Made by a program: the position numbers and the translations under genes. From Plasmodium brasilianum (lineage: Eukaryota; Apicomplexa; Aconoidasida; Haemosporida; Plasmodiidae), in assembly GCF_023973825.1 (NCBI RefSeq), contig NC_090117.1, forward strand, positions 248,001-312,000: DNA of 64,000 bases. The letters are read 5' to 3'. Positions 13,223-26,033 of this stretch are shown one piece after another. Within the stretch, counting starts at the first letter, position 1. The number at the start of each line of letters is the position of its first letter. Below the pieces are notes generated by a model. It had not been told where the DNA came from. It saw only the letters and a list, made by a program, of their open reading frames with translations, and did not search any database.

Positions 13223-16182
13223 AAAGGTAGAGAGAAACAGCGATTAAAAATAATATGGTAATTGTGCAAACTGGTAAGGGAAAAACTCGGCAAATAAGAA
13301 ACCCGACACATTGATGGACCAAAAGTTAGATAAACAAAAAAATAAATTAATAAATAAACGAGTGATTAAATAAGCGAGCACATAAAGGGATGAATGGGGA
13401 ACAAGGCACTGAGAACGACCTTAGCAAGTACCCACACGTGCAGTGTTTGCATTAAGCTCAAAAAATGAACGAGAAAGTTGATCTTTTTCCTCAATCCCAT
13501 TTTCCCCGTAGCAATTTAGAATAATCATAAATCTGTTTTGTTAGTTTATACAAGCAAAGAGTTTGAAAATTATTTGTTTTCAGTAAAATTATTCGATTTT
13601 CTTAATTTCGTTATTTTATAATTCCAGATTTGTTAATAAAATTTGTTGGAAAAATAAAAAAAAAGGAAAACTTTTTCCCTTTTACTTATTTTTGAAAATT
13701 TGCTCAGAATTATATTTTCAAGAAAAATAACATTTTTTTAATTATACCTTACGTCGAATATGCATGTAACATGATATATATATATATATATATATTCATA
13801 TATGTGTTTTTCAGCTTTTATTTGATTGTGTTTGTTTATTCATTTATGGATTTTAGTTTTTGTTAACTTTATTACGCAAGCTTTTTGTTTTTTTTGTTAT
13901 TTATATAAAAAGCAGAGTAGACTACCTATTCATTTAGCCCTTTCTTGTGTTTGCCTAGTAATTATACCACAAAAAACGGACAACTAGTATATAATACTTT
14001 AGTTTTAATTTTTAATAACAAAATTAAGATGAATTAAACTGCTAAGCGTTTTGAATAAATAGGCATCCAAACGTCTGCAGAATATTTCTGTAATGCTAAA
14101 TTTAAGTAATTTTGCGATATTTTGAAAAGCATGAAAAGTAACGAGTAATCATGCATACATACGTACATACATATATATAAACATATGCATACGTCTTTGC
14201 ACTTTTGTGTATATGCGTATATATATTATAATATCGTACATCCTAATCCTTACAATTCACTTAATTTCTTATGTTTATAATATTAAGGCAAAAATGGGAA
14301 ACCTGAACGAGCCATAAATGTTCTGCAATTATTGTACAATATGTATGCATCATTGTATGTTTGTAGGCATCCCATTCTTTATGCATTTAATTCGCTAATG
14401 ATCATATTTCACTTTTACCGTGATAATATAATATAACGTTGATATATTTCTATTTTTATCTCTACATTTATTATACACTATTCTACTGTTCAGTCATTTA
14501 ACCTGCTTATTAACAGTGCTACTGCTCATCTATACAGGTACACTTATTTAACTATTATTTTTTCACTCAGAATAAACATTCTTTTTATCTTTTCACAATA
14601 TATCATTTATTTTTTTATTTCACCATTGACATAATTATACTTAATAAAACTTACAAGTTTGCCAAACTACCCCAACAAAATGAATTAATGTATAAGGGCA
14701 TACTCTACAATAATGTGTATATGGCTAGTTGTTTATTCTTTTTTTTTTTTTTTTTTAATTTATTTCTTTTTTTTTATGGCAAATTAAAAAGAAAAAAATA
14801 ATATGCATATAGAATATATTTTTTAAAAAGTATATATAGAACAAATCATTTTTAACGTATAGTATACAAAAGGGAAAAAAAAAAAAAATACTTTTATACA
14901 AATGTTCTTGTTTTCCTTATTTAAAATTAGCATTTTCATAACAACATTCGGTTTTATTTAAAATAAATAAAAATGAAAACAAAAATGAAAGAAAAAAAAA
15001 CAATTTTAAAAAATAAAATTTTGTGCATAAGTATGCACTCTTACAAAAAAGTTCAGAACAGAACTGTTAAAAAAAAAAAATTGGCAAAAATAATTGGTTA
15101 CGACATAGCAAATATATATACATATATGTGAAAGTGAAAAAAACGTTAAAATATTAATGCGTTAAAATTCCCAAACATATATACATTAAAGTGTTAAAAT
15201 ACTGAAATGTTCAATTATCATCATGTTAAACCGCCACACCGATAGACAGCTAAAACTTGAACATATTAAAATTTTGTAAAGCGACAAAATGAAACAAAAT
15301 AGACAACCAAACTCCCAAACACAGATTTATTCTCCTATTTTTTTGGTAATAATAAACTTATTTTTTGTGTAGCTGTAGAGTTCTCATGGGGTATAGATTT
15401 GCATATTATATTTTTTTTGTAATTAAAATTGTTATTATTAAATCTTTTTATTATTTTTTTTTTTTTTTTGTTATATTTTGTTATATTTTTTTTTTTTTTT
15501 CGTTTTTTTGGTATAATATATTTGAAAAAAGGTTTTCAAATTTAAGATTTTATAATTAAAATAATTATTCTGAATTTGTTATATATGTATGTGTATATAT
15601 GTATGTGTATATATGTATGTGTATATATGTATGTGTATATATGTATGTGTATATATGTATGTGTATATATGTATGTGTATATATGTATGTGTATATATGT
15701 ATGTGTATATATATATGTGTATATATATATATATATGTACATACATAATAATTATTATCAGCGCATGCAATGTTGTGGCATATCTGTAATTTATTGTTAA
15801 TAGTTTTATTTTAAAATGCACTTTAAGAATATATAGAACAAATATAAACAAATAGAACAAATGCAATAAAATTAAATTAGTAATAGTTTAAGATTAAGTT
15901 TACCACATGTAGAATTTTTCTCAAGTTCTACATGTTGTCCCCCATTCAGACACATAGACATTTTACTTAAAATACTGTAAAGTTTGTGCTTGAAATTTTG
16001 CTACACTTCATATTTTATTTTATTTATCTTTTTTTTGTATGTCATAATAACATTGCGCTAATTTTTTATATTTTTGTCTTTTTTTTTTTTGATTTTTCTT
16101 TTTAAGTTTTATAACAAAGTTAAAAATATAAAAATTAAAAAATAAATTATGGTAACTTTTTTGTAAATAAATTTATTCAAAA
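13223..16182. other. Spacer between the two PHIST genes
   Basis: About 3 kb with no supportable gene. The first 300 bp after the PHIST stop are clearly less AT-rich and probably 3' UTR. The rest contains poly(T) and the 12-bp tandem array at 15.6 kb. Confidence 0.6.
15582..15736. repeat. 12-bp tandem repeat (TATATGTATGTG)n
   Basis: About 12-13 near-perfect copies of a 12-bp unit. Twelve is divisible by three, so the array is open in several frames on both strands and gives spurious ORFs. Confidence 0.9.
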
Positions 16183-17138
16183 ATGAAGTCCAAATATGCA
16201 AGTTTTTCAAACTTAATACAGTCTAAACATTTTAGAGCTTCAGTACGCACGTTGACTTGTCTTTTGCTACTAGTAAGATAGTATACATATGTGCTTTAAT
16301 TTTGTATGCATGTACGTGGATATATATATGTATGTTTCATCCTACTGGAGTGTGTATCTTGTACATATATATAAAAGGGAAAAAAAATTTTTTTTATAAA
16401 CAACCTCCTTTATTAATACACTTGTAGAACATACAGCATTTTATTCTTCCTCAAGAAAAGTCGTATTCGCTTTTACCATTAAGTAAGATATACAGTGATA
16501 GAGGTTTAGTTGAGAAACCTCCAACACACTGGAAAACTGGTATATGGAGTGATGATAAAAAGAGTCCTAGTTCAAAATTAGGAGGGAACTTCGATAAATC
16601 AAATGAATTGTTAGATAGATTAAGATATACAGTGAAAAATTACATAAACAAAGATACAATTAGTGAAAAAAGAAGAGAAAAAAAAGAAAATGCATTTAAC
16701 GAAAACTACGGAAGTAACCTAAAATTATCAGAAGCAGAATTAAAAAAAAAAGTTGATGATTTATATTTTTTTGTTACTATAAAAGATATGCATGACATAT
16801 GGTATCATATTTATGATCGACGCAGGTGCGTATATATTGAAATGATGAAAAAAATTTGGGATAAATGTGTAGAATTTGCAGAAAAGAAAAATATTTCCAA
16901 GAAAATTTTAATTAAAACATGGTGGAGTGCTTATTCTGATTTTATGGTTGAGTTACAAAAATTTGACGCTGATTCTTTAAGCAATTTTATTGACTTATAT
17001 AAGGGGAAACCTTGTACTCGTTATAAATTCATAGAATTATTAAATAAGAATAAGAGTGATTGGAAAGAAATCACGGAAAAAATGAAGAACAAATGGAAAA
17101 AGCAGTTGCACACTAAACTAAAACACCATGCAAAATAA
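16183..17138 (+). CDS. PHIST (PRESAN-domain) exported protein
   Basis: Two exons. Exon 1 is 16183..16272 (30 codons), ending in a short hydrophobic run (TLTCLLLL) directly at the GTAAGA donor. Exon 2 is 16428..17138 after CTTGTAG, phase 0, for about 266 residues. PEXEL RGLVE lies at residues 55-59. The PHIST domain occupies about the last 140 residues, with DIWYHIYD, KIWDKC, TWWSAYSDF, DWKEITEKM and KWKKQL marking the usual Trp positions. It is clearly related to the upstream PHIST protein in the domain but differs strongly in the N-terminal half, so the pair is an old duplication or two members brought together. The tail is strongly basic. It is the last exported gene before the conserved core. 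Confidence 0.92.
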
Positions 17139-17326
17139 AAATACAAAACAGCGTATTTCTAAAAAAAGAACAATTGTTGCTCTACTAAAAAAAAAAAAAA
17201 ATTGAGTAAACAAAATGAAGTTGTAAAACGTACATACATACATATATATATATATATATCCCTCTTTTCATTCTTTGGCGCTTACGGAAAAAAGTGCAAA
17301 GCAATTACTAATTTGAATAATTGCAA

Positions 17327-17357
<31 letters not shown>

Positions 17358-17969
17358 GACACTTTTTGCATCATAAATGTTTTTTTTTTTTTTTTTTTTT
17401 TTTTTTTTGTATGTTTATGTTTTAAATCTTCTTAATATTATAAATATTATTTAACTATAATGTTCAATTTGATAAGTTTAATACTCCATTATAATGATGC
17501 AACTTTAATCTGATAAATCAATGATAGTTCAAAATAAAAAGAAAAAAGGGATGTCTTTATATGTCTACATAAAGTAAAATTTTAATTTATTATATAATTT
17601 AATCTTAACGTCTTATATTTAATAAATTGTTTAATTTTTTAATTGGGAAAAAACGCGTAAAATGCTATTTTCCTCCCTAAGTGTTTTGTACACTCATATA
17701 TATATATACATATTTTTATGTACATATAGTAGTACGAACATAAATCACTTTTCTCTTTTTATCCCACATTTCTTTAAAAATATGTTGAATAAAACGTATT
17801 CTGAAAAAAACATTTGCCTTATAATATGCGTATATAAAGTTTAAAATAAAATATTATCAAATTATTTATGTACTGGATTTATTCCTTGTGGTATTAAGGA
17901 GAGTCTTTATAGTCCCCCAGGAAGACGGTTAACATATATATATATATATGTATGTATTCCTATATGTTA

Positions 17970-18003
<34 letters not shown>

Positions 18004-19968
18004 ACATATTTAATATACGTATGTATACATGTTTATGTACTTGTGTGCGCATATGTTTTGATACATGAATTCGTATCTGTTTTTATATATGTATGCACAT
18101 ATGTTAAACTACGAATACATCAAAGAATGTTCACATTTTACTTTAGCAAAAAAAAATGTCAAGGAAATTCCCAAATGACAATGAGAGTGGAGCTGTTTAA
18201 AAGACATCCACTATTTTTTTTTTTTTTTCCCCTTAAAAATTCATGGTGCAAGAATAAATATGCGCATAATAAACGTAGAAAACGCCCAAATAAGAAAACA
18301 TACGTATATATTTTGCTATAAAAAAAGAAAAGTAAAAATGAGAAGATTATTTGTTAAAGGATTTCAAAAATATATTAAAATTAGATGAACTGAATTCCTT
18401 TATAAAAATAAGAAATTTTATGAAATACCAAAAAACATCCATTTTACTCATTGTGTGCAGCAGATATATATTTTCAAAATGTATGTACGTACATATATAT
18501 ATATATGTATTTGTGCATATATATATATATATACATATATACGTACATACATTATTTATGTGTTATTTCTGGTAGACAAGAGAATGCTTTAATTATTTGG
18601 GAAAAGGTTGAGCTCTAAGTCTAGTAATTAACTACGCTAATTTTAAAAAAAGAGATGTTTTCATTAATAAACTTCGCTAAATAGTTGAACGTACTTAATA
18701 AATAAAACCACAATAGTTTATATAAAAATACATTTTTAAGGAAAAAAAAAAACATTTGAACCTCTCTCGTTTTTTTATAAATAATCAAGACAGTTAAGCT
18801 TTAAAAAATAGTTTAACTTTAAGATATTCGTGTAAAATTGATAAATTCAAAAAAGAATAAAAAAAAAGATAGTAAAAAAGGAGAAAAAATTAAAAGGCAT
18901 CTTTTAACATTCTGTGCTATTTTTAATCATAAAAAAAAAAAAATTCTCTTAAGAAGAAAAATCATCAAACGCTTATGAGATCTACAATAACGGTGAAATT
19001 GAATAGGGACTGTCGAAAATATCAAGTTTTGCTTTACGTATTATTTCCCTTTTTTTTAATCTGTGATTTTGCATGACCTCTTTTTTTTTTTCTTTCCGTT
19101 TTTTCCCCTTTTTTTCCCCTTTTTTTTTTTTTTTGGGCTTATGCCTTATCAGCATGGAATTATGTAACATGTTTTTGATTACACATACATTGTATATAAC
19201 CTTTATTTTAATGAGCAAATATCTTTAGTCATCACATTAACTGTATTGCTCACCTTTATTTTTGGCACTCTCCCCTCTTTTAAGCCTCTTTGTTTTACTT
19301 CATTTTATTTTATACATATATATACATATATATATTAATTTATTTATTAGTTACGCATTTACTTATTTGCGCATTTATTTACATGTATACTCACGTATTT
19401 TTACCCATTTTTTTCCATCAGCACGCATATGTACATATATATGTATGCCCTTTATTTAAGTTGTACAAAATTAATTTATCCAAAGTATAGCGTTCCCATA
19501 GGGTAAACTCTTTTTAAACAAATTTATTTGTATTTAAGAGCTTTTTTTCTTCCCTTTTAATTACGAATTTGCACATAAGCATATAATAAATATATTAGCA
19601 CATCCATTGAAAAAATCCAATGTTTACAACTTGTAATTAAATCTTCGGAATATACCTTACATGTGCATGTACATTCACGTGTTACATATATGTACAAAAT
19701 TTAGTTGAACTTGCAAAAATTTTCCACGCGTCCTAAAGTTTTCCATACTGACGCATATATTTTCGTTAGCGTGTCGCATTAACCCTTTGCATGTACATAC
19801 ACATAAGCATACATACAAATATATATACAAACATACATACAAATATACATACAAACATACATACAAATATACATACAAACATACATACAAACATACGTAC
19901 AAACGTACATATGTACAAACATACATACGTACAAACATACATACGTACAAACATACATATACACGTAC

Positions 19969-20018
<50 letters not shown>

Positions 20019-20106
20019 TGTATACATAACAAACCCTTGCAGGCACACGGTAACTCCACACAATCCCCGGCGCATTTATCTTGCAGTTTTCTGCCAACAT
20101 CGATAA
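17139..20106. other. Boundary spacer between exported genes and conserved core
   Basis: About 3 kb without a supportable gene. It holds (AT)n and poly(A)/poly(T) runs (for example 17,325-17,351 and 17,381-17,408), a less AT-rich patch near 17,880-17,935, and TACA-type microsatellites just before RFC1. A stretch at 18,351-18,490 reads like a weak exon 1 of an exported gene but has no exon 2. Confidence 0.5.
19787..19975. repeat. Compound (ACATACATACAAAT)n microsatellite upstream of RFC1
   Basis: Head-to-tail ACATACAAACATACATACAAATAT-like units run into an (AT)n tract that ends about 100 bp before the RFC1 ATG. It yields His/Thr/Tyr or Cys/Val/Tyr readings on both strands that are not genes. 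Confidence 0.85.
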
Positions 20107-23091
20107 ATGTGTTCAAAAGGAAAAAATTTATTTGATAAGGACAGTGATGATGATATCGGAAGGAAGAGGAAGCGCTTGAAAAAGGTTTCAAGTAATTTAT
20201 TTGATAACGAAGAGGATGATGACGATGATTTTTTTGATAATGAAGGAAAAGATAAATCTCTAAGCAAAAGTGTTGTTGAAATTAATGATGATGATGAGGT
20301 GGAGGAAGGTAATAAAAATATACTAGAGAAAAAATCGCTTAATAAAAAGGCATCGAACAAACCTGTATATTATGATATTACTTCATATTTTAAACCTAGC
20401 TCTAAAAAAATAGATGTTAATAGTAATAATAATAGTAATAATAATAATAATAATAATAGTAACAATAGTAATAGTAACAATAGTAATAGTAACAATAGTA
20501 ATAGAAACAATAGTAATAGTAACAATAGTAATAGTAACAATAGGAATAGTAACAATAGGAATAGTAACAATAGTAATAGTAACAATAGGAACAATAATTA
20601 TAGTAGTAATCGTAATAACAGTGTAATGATAAAAAGCAGCTCAAATAATAGCAGTAAAATTCCTGTGAAAAATGTGAGTGAATATTTTGATTTATTAGAA
20701 AAAGACCAAAAAAATGTAAAAGGAGAAAATGCAAAGCCTAACCTAAAAAGAGAAAGAGGACAAGAAGGAGAACAAGATGTTGATATTATTGAGGAAGAAA
20801 GATATAAAAAAAAACTCACTTCTTTTGGAAAAAATAAAACAAAGATGGAAAATAATGACACAACACAAAAGTTTGACTATTTACCATTCAATAATCTAAA
20901 ATTTGTACTAACAGGAGTATTCAAGAATTTTTCAAGAGATGATTTACAATCAAAGATTAAAGAACATGGTGGTAGTGTAATGTCAGCTGTGTCATCAAAA
21001 ACTCATTATTTAATTCATGGTGAATATTTGGAAGATGGAAGACTATACAATGAAGGGAGGAAATATTTAAAAGCATTTGAATTACAACAAAAAAGTAATT
21101 CTATCATTAAAATATTAAATGAGGAACAGCTTTTGGAATTACTCCCAGAAGGGAAAAGTCATCCACAATATGAAGAGCAGTATGGTACACACAATGGTGA
21201 TGCAAATAAGGAAAATTCAGATAAATCAGAATATCAAGATTTTGTAAAAAAACAACAGAGCGATTATTCAACAAATTATAAAAGCGCTAGTGACAACTAC
21301 AGTAGCAGCAACATGCTCGATAAGGAAAGTAGAAAAGACAAACATGATAATGGCCTAGGAAACTACAACAATGAAGTGGATGAAAGGAATAAATTAAGCA
21401 ATAACAAAGTGCTCAATCAACTTTGGGTTGAAAAATATAGACCCAAAAATATTAATGAATTAGTTGGTAATAATCAAAATGTTCTAAAATTAAAAAATTG
21501 GCTAGCCAGTTGGGAAGATGTATGTATAAGGGGAATAAAAAAACAAGTAACTAAAACATTTCGAGGTATCTATGAAAATGTAAATGCACGTTGTGCTTTA
21601 CTAAGTGGTGCTGCAGGTATTGGAAAAACAACGACTGCAAAGATTATATCAGAAGCTTCAGGATACAATGTAATCGAATTTAATGCTTCAGATGAACGAA
21701 ATAAAGCAGCAATTGAAAAAATTAGTGAAATGGCAACTGGAGGATATTCTATAGCTTCGTTAAAAAGTCGTAAGTTATCAAAAACTTGTATTATAATGGA
21801 CGAAGTAGATGGTATGTCAAGTGGTGATAAAGGTGGGAGTGCAGCAATTTTAAAATTAATAGAAAAAACAAAATGTCCTATTATATGTATATGTAATGAT
21901 AGGCAAAATAGTAAAATGAGAACATTAGCTAATAAATGTTATGATTTAAAATTTACTGTACCAAATAAAAATGCTGTTGTTAAAAGACTTTTAGAAATAT
22001 GTAAGAAAGAAAATATTATGATGGAACCTAATGCCTTGGAATTATTATGGGAAACTACCGTAGGAGATATGAGACAAATGTTAAACACACTGCAACTGTT
22101 ATCAAAAACATATAAGAGGATACAATTTTTAGATTTAAAAAAAGAATTAAATAATTCTAATAAAAATGTACAGTCTTTAGCTAACCCTTTTGAAATAACT
22201 CTCAAACTTTTAAATTTTCATGAATCATCAAAACTTAAGGTAAGAGAAATTATGGATCTATTTTTTGTCGATTATGAGTTAATTCCTTATTTTATAAGTG
22301 AAAATTATACAAATGTTTTTAATGATAATGATAAATCACCTAACTCAATAAATAAATGGAATGCTTTTGCTCAAATATCATATGATTTAGCACTAGCTGA
22401 CAAAATAAAATATAATATGAAAACAACTATGGACTTTTCTTTATTACCACATTTTTCTATTTTATCTTGTGTGTGTCCAGTTATGCGCATTAAATTACTC
22501 AAATTATTTATGTCAGGAAGAATTAATTTTCCTTCAGCTTTTGGAAAAATTTCTACATTTAATAAAAATAAAAGATTATTAAATGAGTTATGTTTTAATA
22601 TATCCTATAAACTTAATGTATGTCCTAAATATATGGTAACTTCTGGATTTTTAAGTTATATTTATTTTAAAATTATGACACCTTTACTTAAAAATAATAT
22701 AAATGAAGCCATTGAGTTAATGGAAGAATATAATATTACTAGAGAAATGATTACTGAAATTTTACCATCTCTAAGATTACCTAATCAGGAAAATTTATAT
22801 GATAAACTTGATTCAAAAGTAAAAGCTTCGTTTACTCGTTTATATAACTCCTCGCATGTTATCAAAAACGATCCTAACTCATTAAGGAAAGGACTCACAT
22901 CGACTGAAAAAAAAAGCACATTTAAAATTAACGAGTATGAATCTGATGAAGACATGGACGAACTAAGCGAATCAAAAGAAGATAAAGATGACGACATTTT
23001 GGTAAAAAGTAAAATTGACCGAAAACCGACTATCAAGAATAGGTCAGCTGCAAAACCCAAGGCCCCGAGCAAGAACATCAAGAAGAGGTGA
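20107..23091 (+). CDS. RFC1: Replication factor C subunit 1 (clamp loader large subunit)
   Basis: Single exon, 994 residues. Order of parts: an acidic/basic N-terminus, an Asn/Ser low-complexity block (about 105-170), a BRCT domain (about 262-346, with FVLTG and HGGSVM), then the AAA+ clamp-loader core starting at WVEKYRP (440-446). Walker A is GAAGIGKTTT (501-510) and Walker B is IIMDEVDG (562-569). The C-terminal RFC1 helical domain lies at about 700-870, followed by an acidic then basic tail that looks like a nuclear signal. RFC1 with RFC2-5 loads PCNA at primer ends in nuclear replication. The BRCT plus AAA+ order is diagnostic of RFC1 against the small subunits. The Asn/Ser insert is the type of expansion common in Plasmodium. 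Confidence 0.97.
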   Translation: MCSKGKNLFDKDSDDDIGRKRKRLKKVSSNLFDNEEDDDDDFFDNEGKDKSLSKSVVEINDDDEVEEGNKNILEKKSLNKKASNKPVYYDITSYFKPSSKKIDVNSNNNSNNNNNNNSNNSNSNNSNSNNSNRNNSNSNNSNSNNRNSNNRNSNNSNSNNRNNNYSSNRNNSVMIKSSSNNSSKIPVKNVSEYFDLLEKDQKNVKGENAKPNLKRERGQEGEQDVDIIEEERYKKKLTSFGKNKTKMENNDTTQKFDYLPFNNLKFVLTGVFKNFSRDDLQSKIKEHGGSVMSAVSSKTHYLIHGEYLEDGRLYNEGRKYLKAFELQQKSNSIIKILNEEQLLELLPEGKSHPQYEEQYGTHNGDANKENSDKSEYQDFVKKQQSDYSTNYKSASDNYSSSNMLDKESRKDKHDNGLGNYNNEVDERNKLSNNKVLNQLWVEKYRPKNINELVGNNQNVLKLKNWLASWEDVCIRGIKKQVTKTFRGIYENVNARCALLSGAAGIGKTTTAKIISEASGYNVIEFNASDERNKAAIEKISEMATGGYSIASLKSRKLSKTCIIMDEVDGMSSGDKGGSAAILKLIEKTKCPIICICNDRQNSKMRTLANKCYDLKFTVPNKNAVVKRLLEICKKENIMMEPNALELLWETTVGDMRQMLNTLQLLSKTYKRIQFLDLKKELNNSNKNVQSLANPFEITLKLLNFHESSKLKVREIMDLFFVDYELIPYFISENYTNVFNDNDKSPNSINKWNAFAQISYDLALADKIKYNMKTTMDFSLLPHFSILSCVCPVMRIKLLKLFMSGRINFPSAFGKISTFNKNKRLLNELCFNISYKLNVCPKYMVTSGFLSYIYFKIMTPLLKNNINEAIELMEEYNITREMITEILPSLRLPNQENLYDKLDSKVKASFTRLYNSSHVIKNDPNSLRKGLTSTEKKSTFKINEYESDEDMDELSESKEDKDDDILVKSKIDRKPTIKNRSAAKPKAPSKNIKKR
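20421..20605 (+). repeat. Coding Asn/Ser trinucleotide-type repeat in RFC1
   Basis: AGTAACAAT/AGTAATAAT-like units encode runs of Asn and Ser between the N-terminal tail and the BRCT domain. The antisense reading is an artificial Leu/Tyr ORF. Confidence 0.9.
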
Positions 23092-23161
23092 GCACTTCAC
23101 CAAGTACCCTCACCCGTGAACCCACTTTTATTTCTGCGCATTTGCATCCATCCATCCAACC

Positions 23162-23202
<41 letters not shown>

Positions 23203-24595
23203 AGCATGAGCATACGCTTGACACCCTGACACTCGTGTATATATTCATGTAAAGGAAAAACTTTTCATCCAGATTACGACGTCTCCTACGAAGTTGCAAA
23301 TTATTTTACCTGTTCATACAAGTACTCCCACTACTAGTGGCACCACTATCACAATCAATATCATATCCCTATCAATACCGCCAAATATGCCAATAATGGC
23401 GGTACCACCACTTCACACACCCACTTTTGCCGCCTTTTATAGGCCATACATATGGCTATTTACAAAAATTTAGAAGTATTTTTAAAAAAAAAATTCTCCT
23501 TTTTATACAATCCTTCCTTTGTTACCTATTATATAACGTGCATGTATTTCCCGCTTTTTAAATTTAGAATGTGAATACATTTACGCATGAATATATGAAA
23601 GAAAATTTTTTTTATGGATTACGCATTCTTTATCTACATTTTTCAAGAGTAGAACCTTTTATAAAATACTGATGTTATTGTACAAAATTGTACATAAATA
23701 GGTGTAAAAAAAAAAAATAGGAAATTTTTAAATTATATCAAACCTTTTTTTTTTTATGTTTTTAAAATGAGAAGCTTATGTCATTTAGGGATATATATAT
23801 ATTTTTTTTTTAATTCACCTCTTTTTATTACGTATATGGTTCGAATACACACATTTATACATACGTATATATATATAGGTATGCATATACATGCATATTA
23901 TCACTTTTTTCCTCGAAACATACATTGGTGTCAAATCAATTCAAAGACAGATAATGGTAATCAAAATTTAAAACATTCGTTTCTGTTTTATTTCACCACG
24001 ACATGAAAAAAGGCAAACTCTATTCCCATACTTTTATTTTTGGGGGAGGACATACAACATTAAGCAGAAATGCGCATAAAAAAATATATCAAGGTGTAAG
24101 GCACAAAAATAGCTAAAAATATATTTACATATTGATAAGATACGACAGAACAGGAAAATTTACCTGTGAATTGTAACATACGAGAAAAATCGAAATATGG
24201 AAATTTTCATCTCTAAATATTTTATTCTTTTTTGTTATTTACATATAATTATCTTGCGCTTATTTTATTTTATTTTATTTTTTTTATTATTATGTGAATT
24301 TATATATTTAAGTACAGGGAAATATTTAAAGTTTCATGCTCATCGAATTTTCTTTTTTTTTTTTTTTGGCCTTTATTTTTCCTATTTTTCTTTTATCTTC
24401 TCCTCCTTCTAATTAATACCACACCAAATATGCAAACTCCTGAATCGTTTCAAATACACTTCAGTGAGCACTCCAATTCATGTAAGAATAAACAGAACAA
24501 CGTGTAAAATACCTCTTCCAAGAAGCCATTTAATAGTTTCATTTTTCTTTCTAACAAAAAAAGAGCTTCCATTATTTTTACAGCAGAAAAAATCG
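23092..24595. other. Intergenic region between RFC1 and pseudouridine synthase
   Basis: About 1.5 kb between two plus-strand genes. It begins with (AT)n/(GT)n and then has a distinctly GC-richer stretch (about 23,290-23,450) with two perfect inverted repeats, treated separately. The remainder is T-rich promoter-like sequence. Confidence 0.5.
23328..23404. other. GC-rich island with two inverted repeats downstream of RFC1
   Basis: CCACTA/TAGTGG (23328-23340, one-base loop) and TACCGCCA/TGGCGGTA (23376-23404, 13-base loop) are perfect inverted repeats in a local GC-rich patch. This could be RFC1 3' UTR structure or a small noncoding RNA. The sequence alone does not decide, and the one-base loop of the first would have to open to fold. 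Confidence 0.3.
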
Positions 24596-26033
24596 ATGAA
24601 AATTGAACCCCCCATTTATTCTAAGCGCAATAAATTACTTCTCTATTTCTTAATATTATCTTTTTTGTTCCAAAATAGTAGCAATAATAATAGTAATAAT
24701 AATAGTAATGGTATTTTCTGTTTTGATGTAGCCTTGACAACAAGTAACAGCAAGGCAAATACTATCAGGCTAAATAAAGTAATATCTGTCAGCAGGAATA
24801 TTTCGAGGAGAAAATCAGATAAGTTTATACAAGATGGTAATGTAAAAATAAACAATAAAATTATACTTAACCCAGGTACACATGTAGATATTACAAAAGA
24901 TAGACTAAAAATATGTGAAAGAAAAATTGACATACAGAATATAAAAAATTTAATAAATGGAAATTCCAGTAAGTCATTTAAGTGGTTTGTTTTGCATAAA
25001 CCCAAAGGTTTATTATGCACAACTAGTGATGAAAAAAATAGAAGATCCATATTTTCTCTTTTTCCTGAGGATCTTTTACAAAAATATCGTTTGGTATCCG
25101 TAGGTTAGTGACAAATAAGCATTTTACAAATTGTAGTTGTTTCTTATCGAACGCATTTTTTGCGAGCATTTACGTTTGTACGTTCATAAATGTTTATGTA
25201 TACATGTATACATGTTCATACATTCCGCATGTAGGTATATAGAGCGTGAATGTTATTCCAACTTACGTATGGTACACTTCGTACGGCTACATTTTAAACG
25301 CTCACCAAATGTTTAATAATAAAATGAAAAAGGATAAAAAAAAAATATAATAGTTGTAATAACAATTATTACTTAGAAACGAAGTTATATATATATGGGT
25401 TTCTTTTTTTTTATACGTCGACCCACTTCCATAACAACAAATTAACATTTTACCATTCGAACTGTATAATATTTATATCCCTTCATTTTATGATGTTTTA
25501 TTACATATCAAATTATTGCATTCCTAGTTATATATATATCATCTCCTGTTTTACCCTTTCAAGGAAGATTAGATAGAAACACTTCCGGAGTCCTACTACT
25601 AACAAATGAGTATGCCTGGGTTAATAGACTAACGCACCCAAAGTATCAAAGAATAAGAACATATAGGGTTCACATTGAGGGACCTGTTAAAATGAGTTCT
25701 CTTAAAGAACTAGCTGCAGGTGTGTATATAGAACATGATGATGACAAGAAAAAAGAAAAAAAGAAAAAAACACAACCTGCTTTTATTGAAATACTTCGAG
25801 AAGAATGTGTAAAAATACAGGATAAAATGAAAAAAGTAAGTGTATTAAATATAAGTATAAAAGAAGGAAGAAACAGACAAATCAGAAAAATGTTTGAACA
25901 AATAAATCAACCAGTAATAAAAATAAAGAGAAGCGCTTTTGAAAATATAACTTTGAAAGATATATTTTTTCCTAAGCAATACAGGGAATTGACACAAAAA
26001 GAAGTCTCAAATTTAAAGACGAGGAGCTTTTAG
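24596..26033 (+). CDS. RsuA/RluB-family pseudouridine synthase, probably apicoplast
   Basis: Two exons: 24596..25103 and 25564..26033, joined in phase 1 (donor GTTAGT, acceptor TTTCAAG), giving 325 residues. The join rebuilds the family's catalytic signature GRLDRNTSG, with the catalytic Asp at about 173. An S4-type RNA-binding segment (IRLNKVISVSR...DGNVKINNK) precedes it, and HKPKGLLCTT and GRNRQIRKMF are also family motifs. The enzyme isomerises uridine to pseudouridine in rRNA. The first ATG after an upstream open stretch was chosen because it begins a short signal-like N-terminus (KLLLYFLILSFLF) followed by an Asn/Ser/Lys-rich segment, the usual bipartite apicoplast leader. Apicoplast location is inferred. 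A Lys-rich insert sits between the catalytic motif and the C-terminal motif. Confidence 0.92.

Noticed and set aside
15542..15866. Overlapping frames on both strands over the 12-bp repeat
   Set aside because: The unit length is a multiple of three and lacks stops in several frames, so openness carries no meaning.
18351..18575. Possible exon 1 of another exported gene (IKIRNFMKYQKTSILLIV)
   Set aside because: The start has no clear ATG, the hydrophobic part is short, and no exon 2 with a PEXEL follows.
1..20106. Telomere repeats, transposons or viral sequence in the subtelomeric part
   Set aside because: No GGGTT(T/C)A-type array, reverse transcriptase, integrase or transposase reading was seen.
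19675..20191. Cys/Val/Tyr or His/Thr/Tyr frames on both strands upstream of RFC1
   Set aside because: Produced by the ACATACAAAT microsatellite. No normal protein sequence at either end except read-through of RFC1 antisense.
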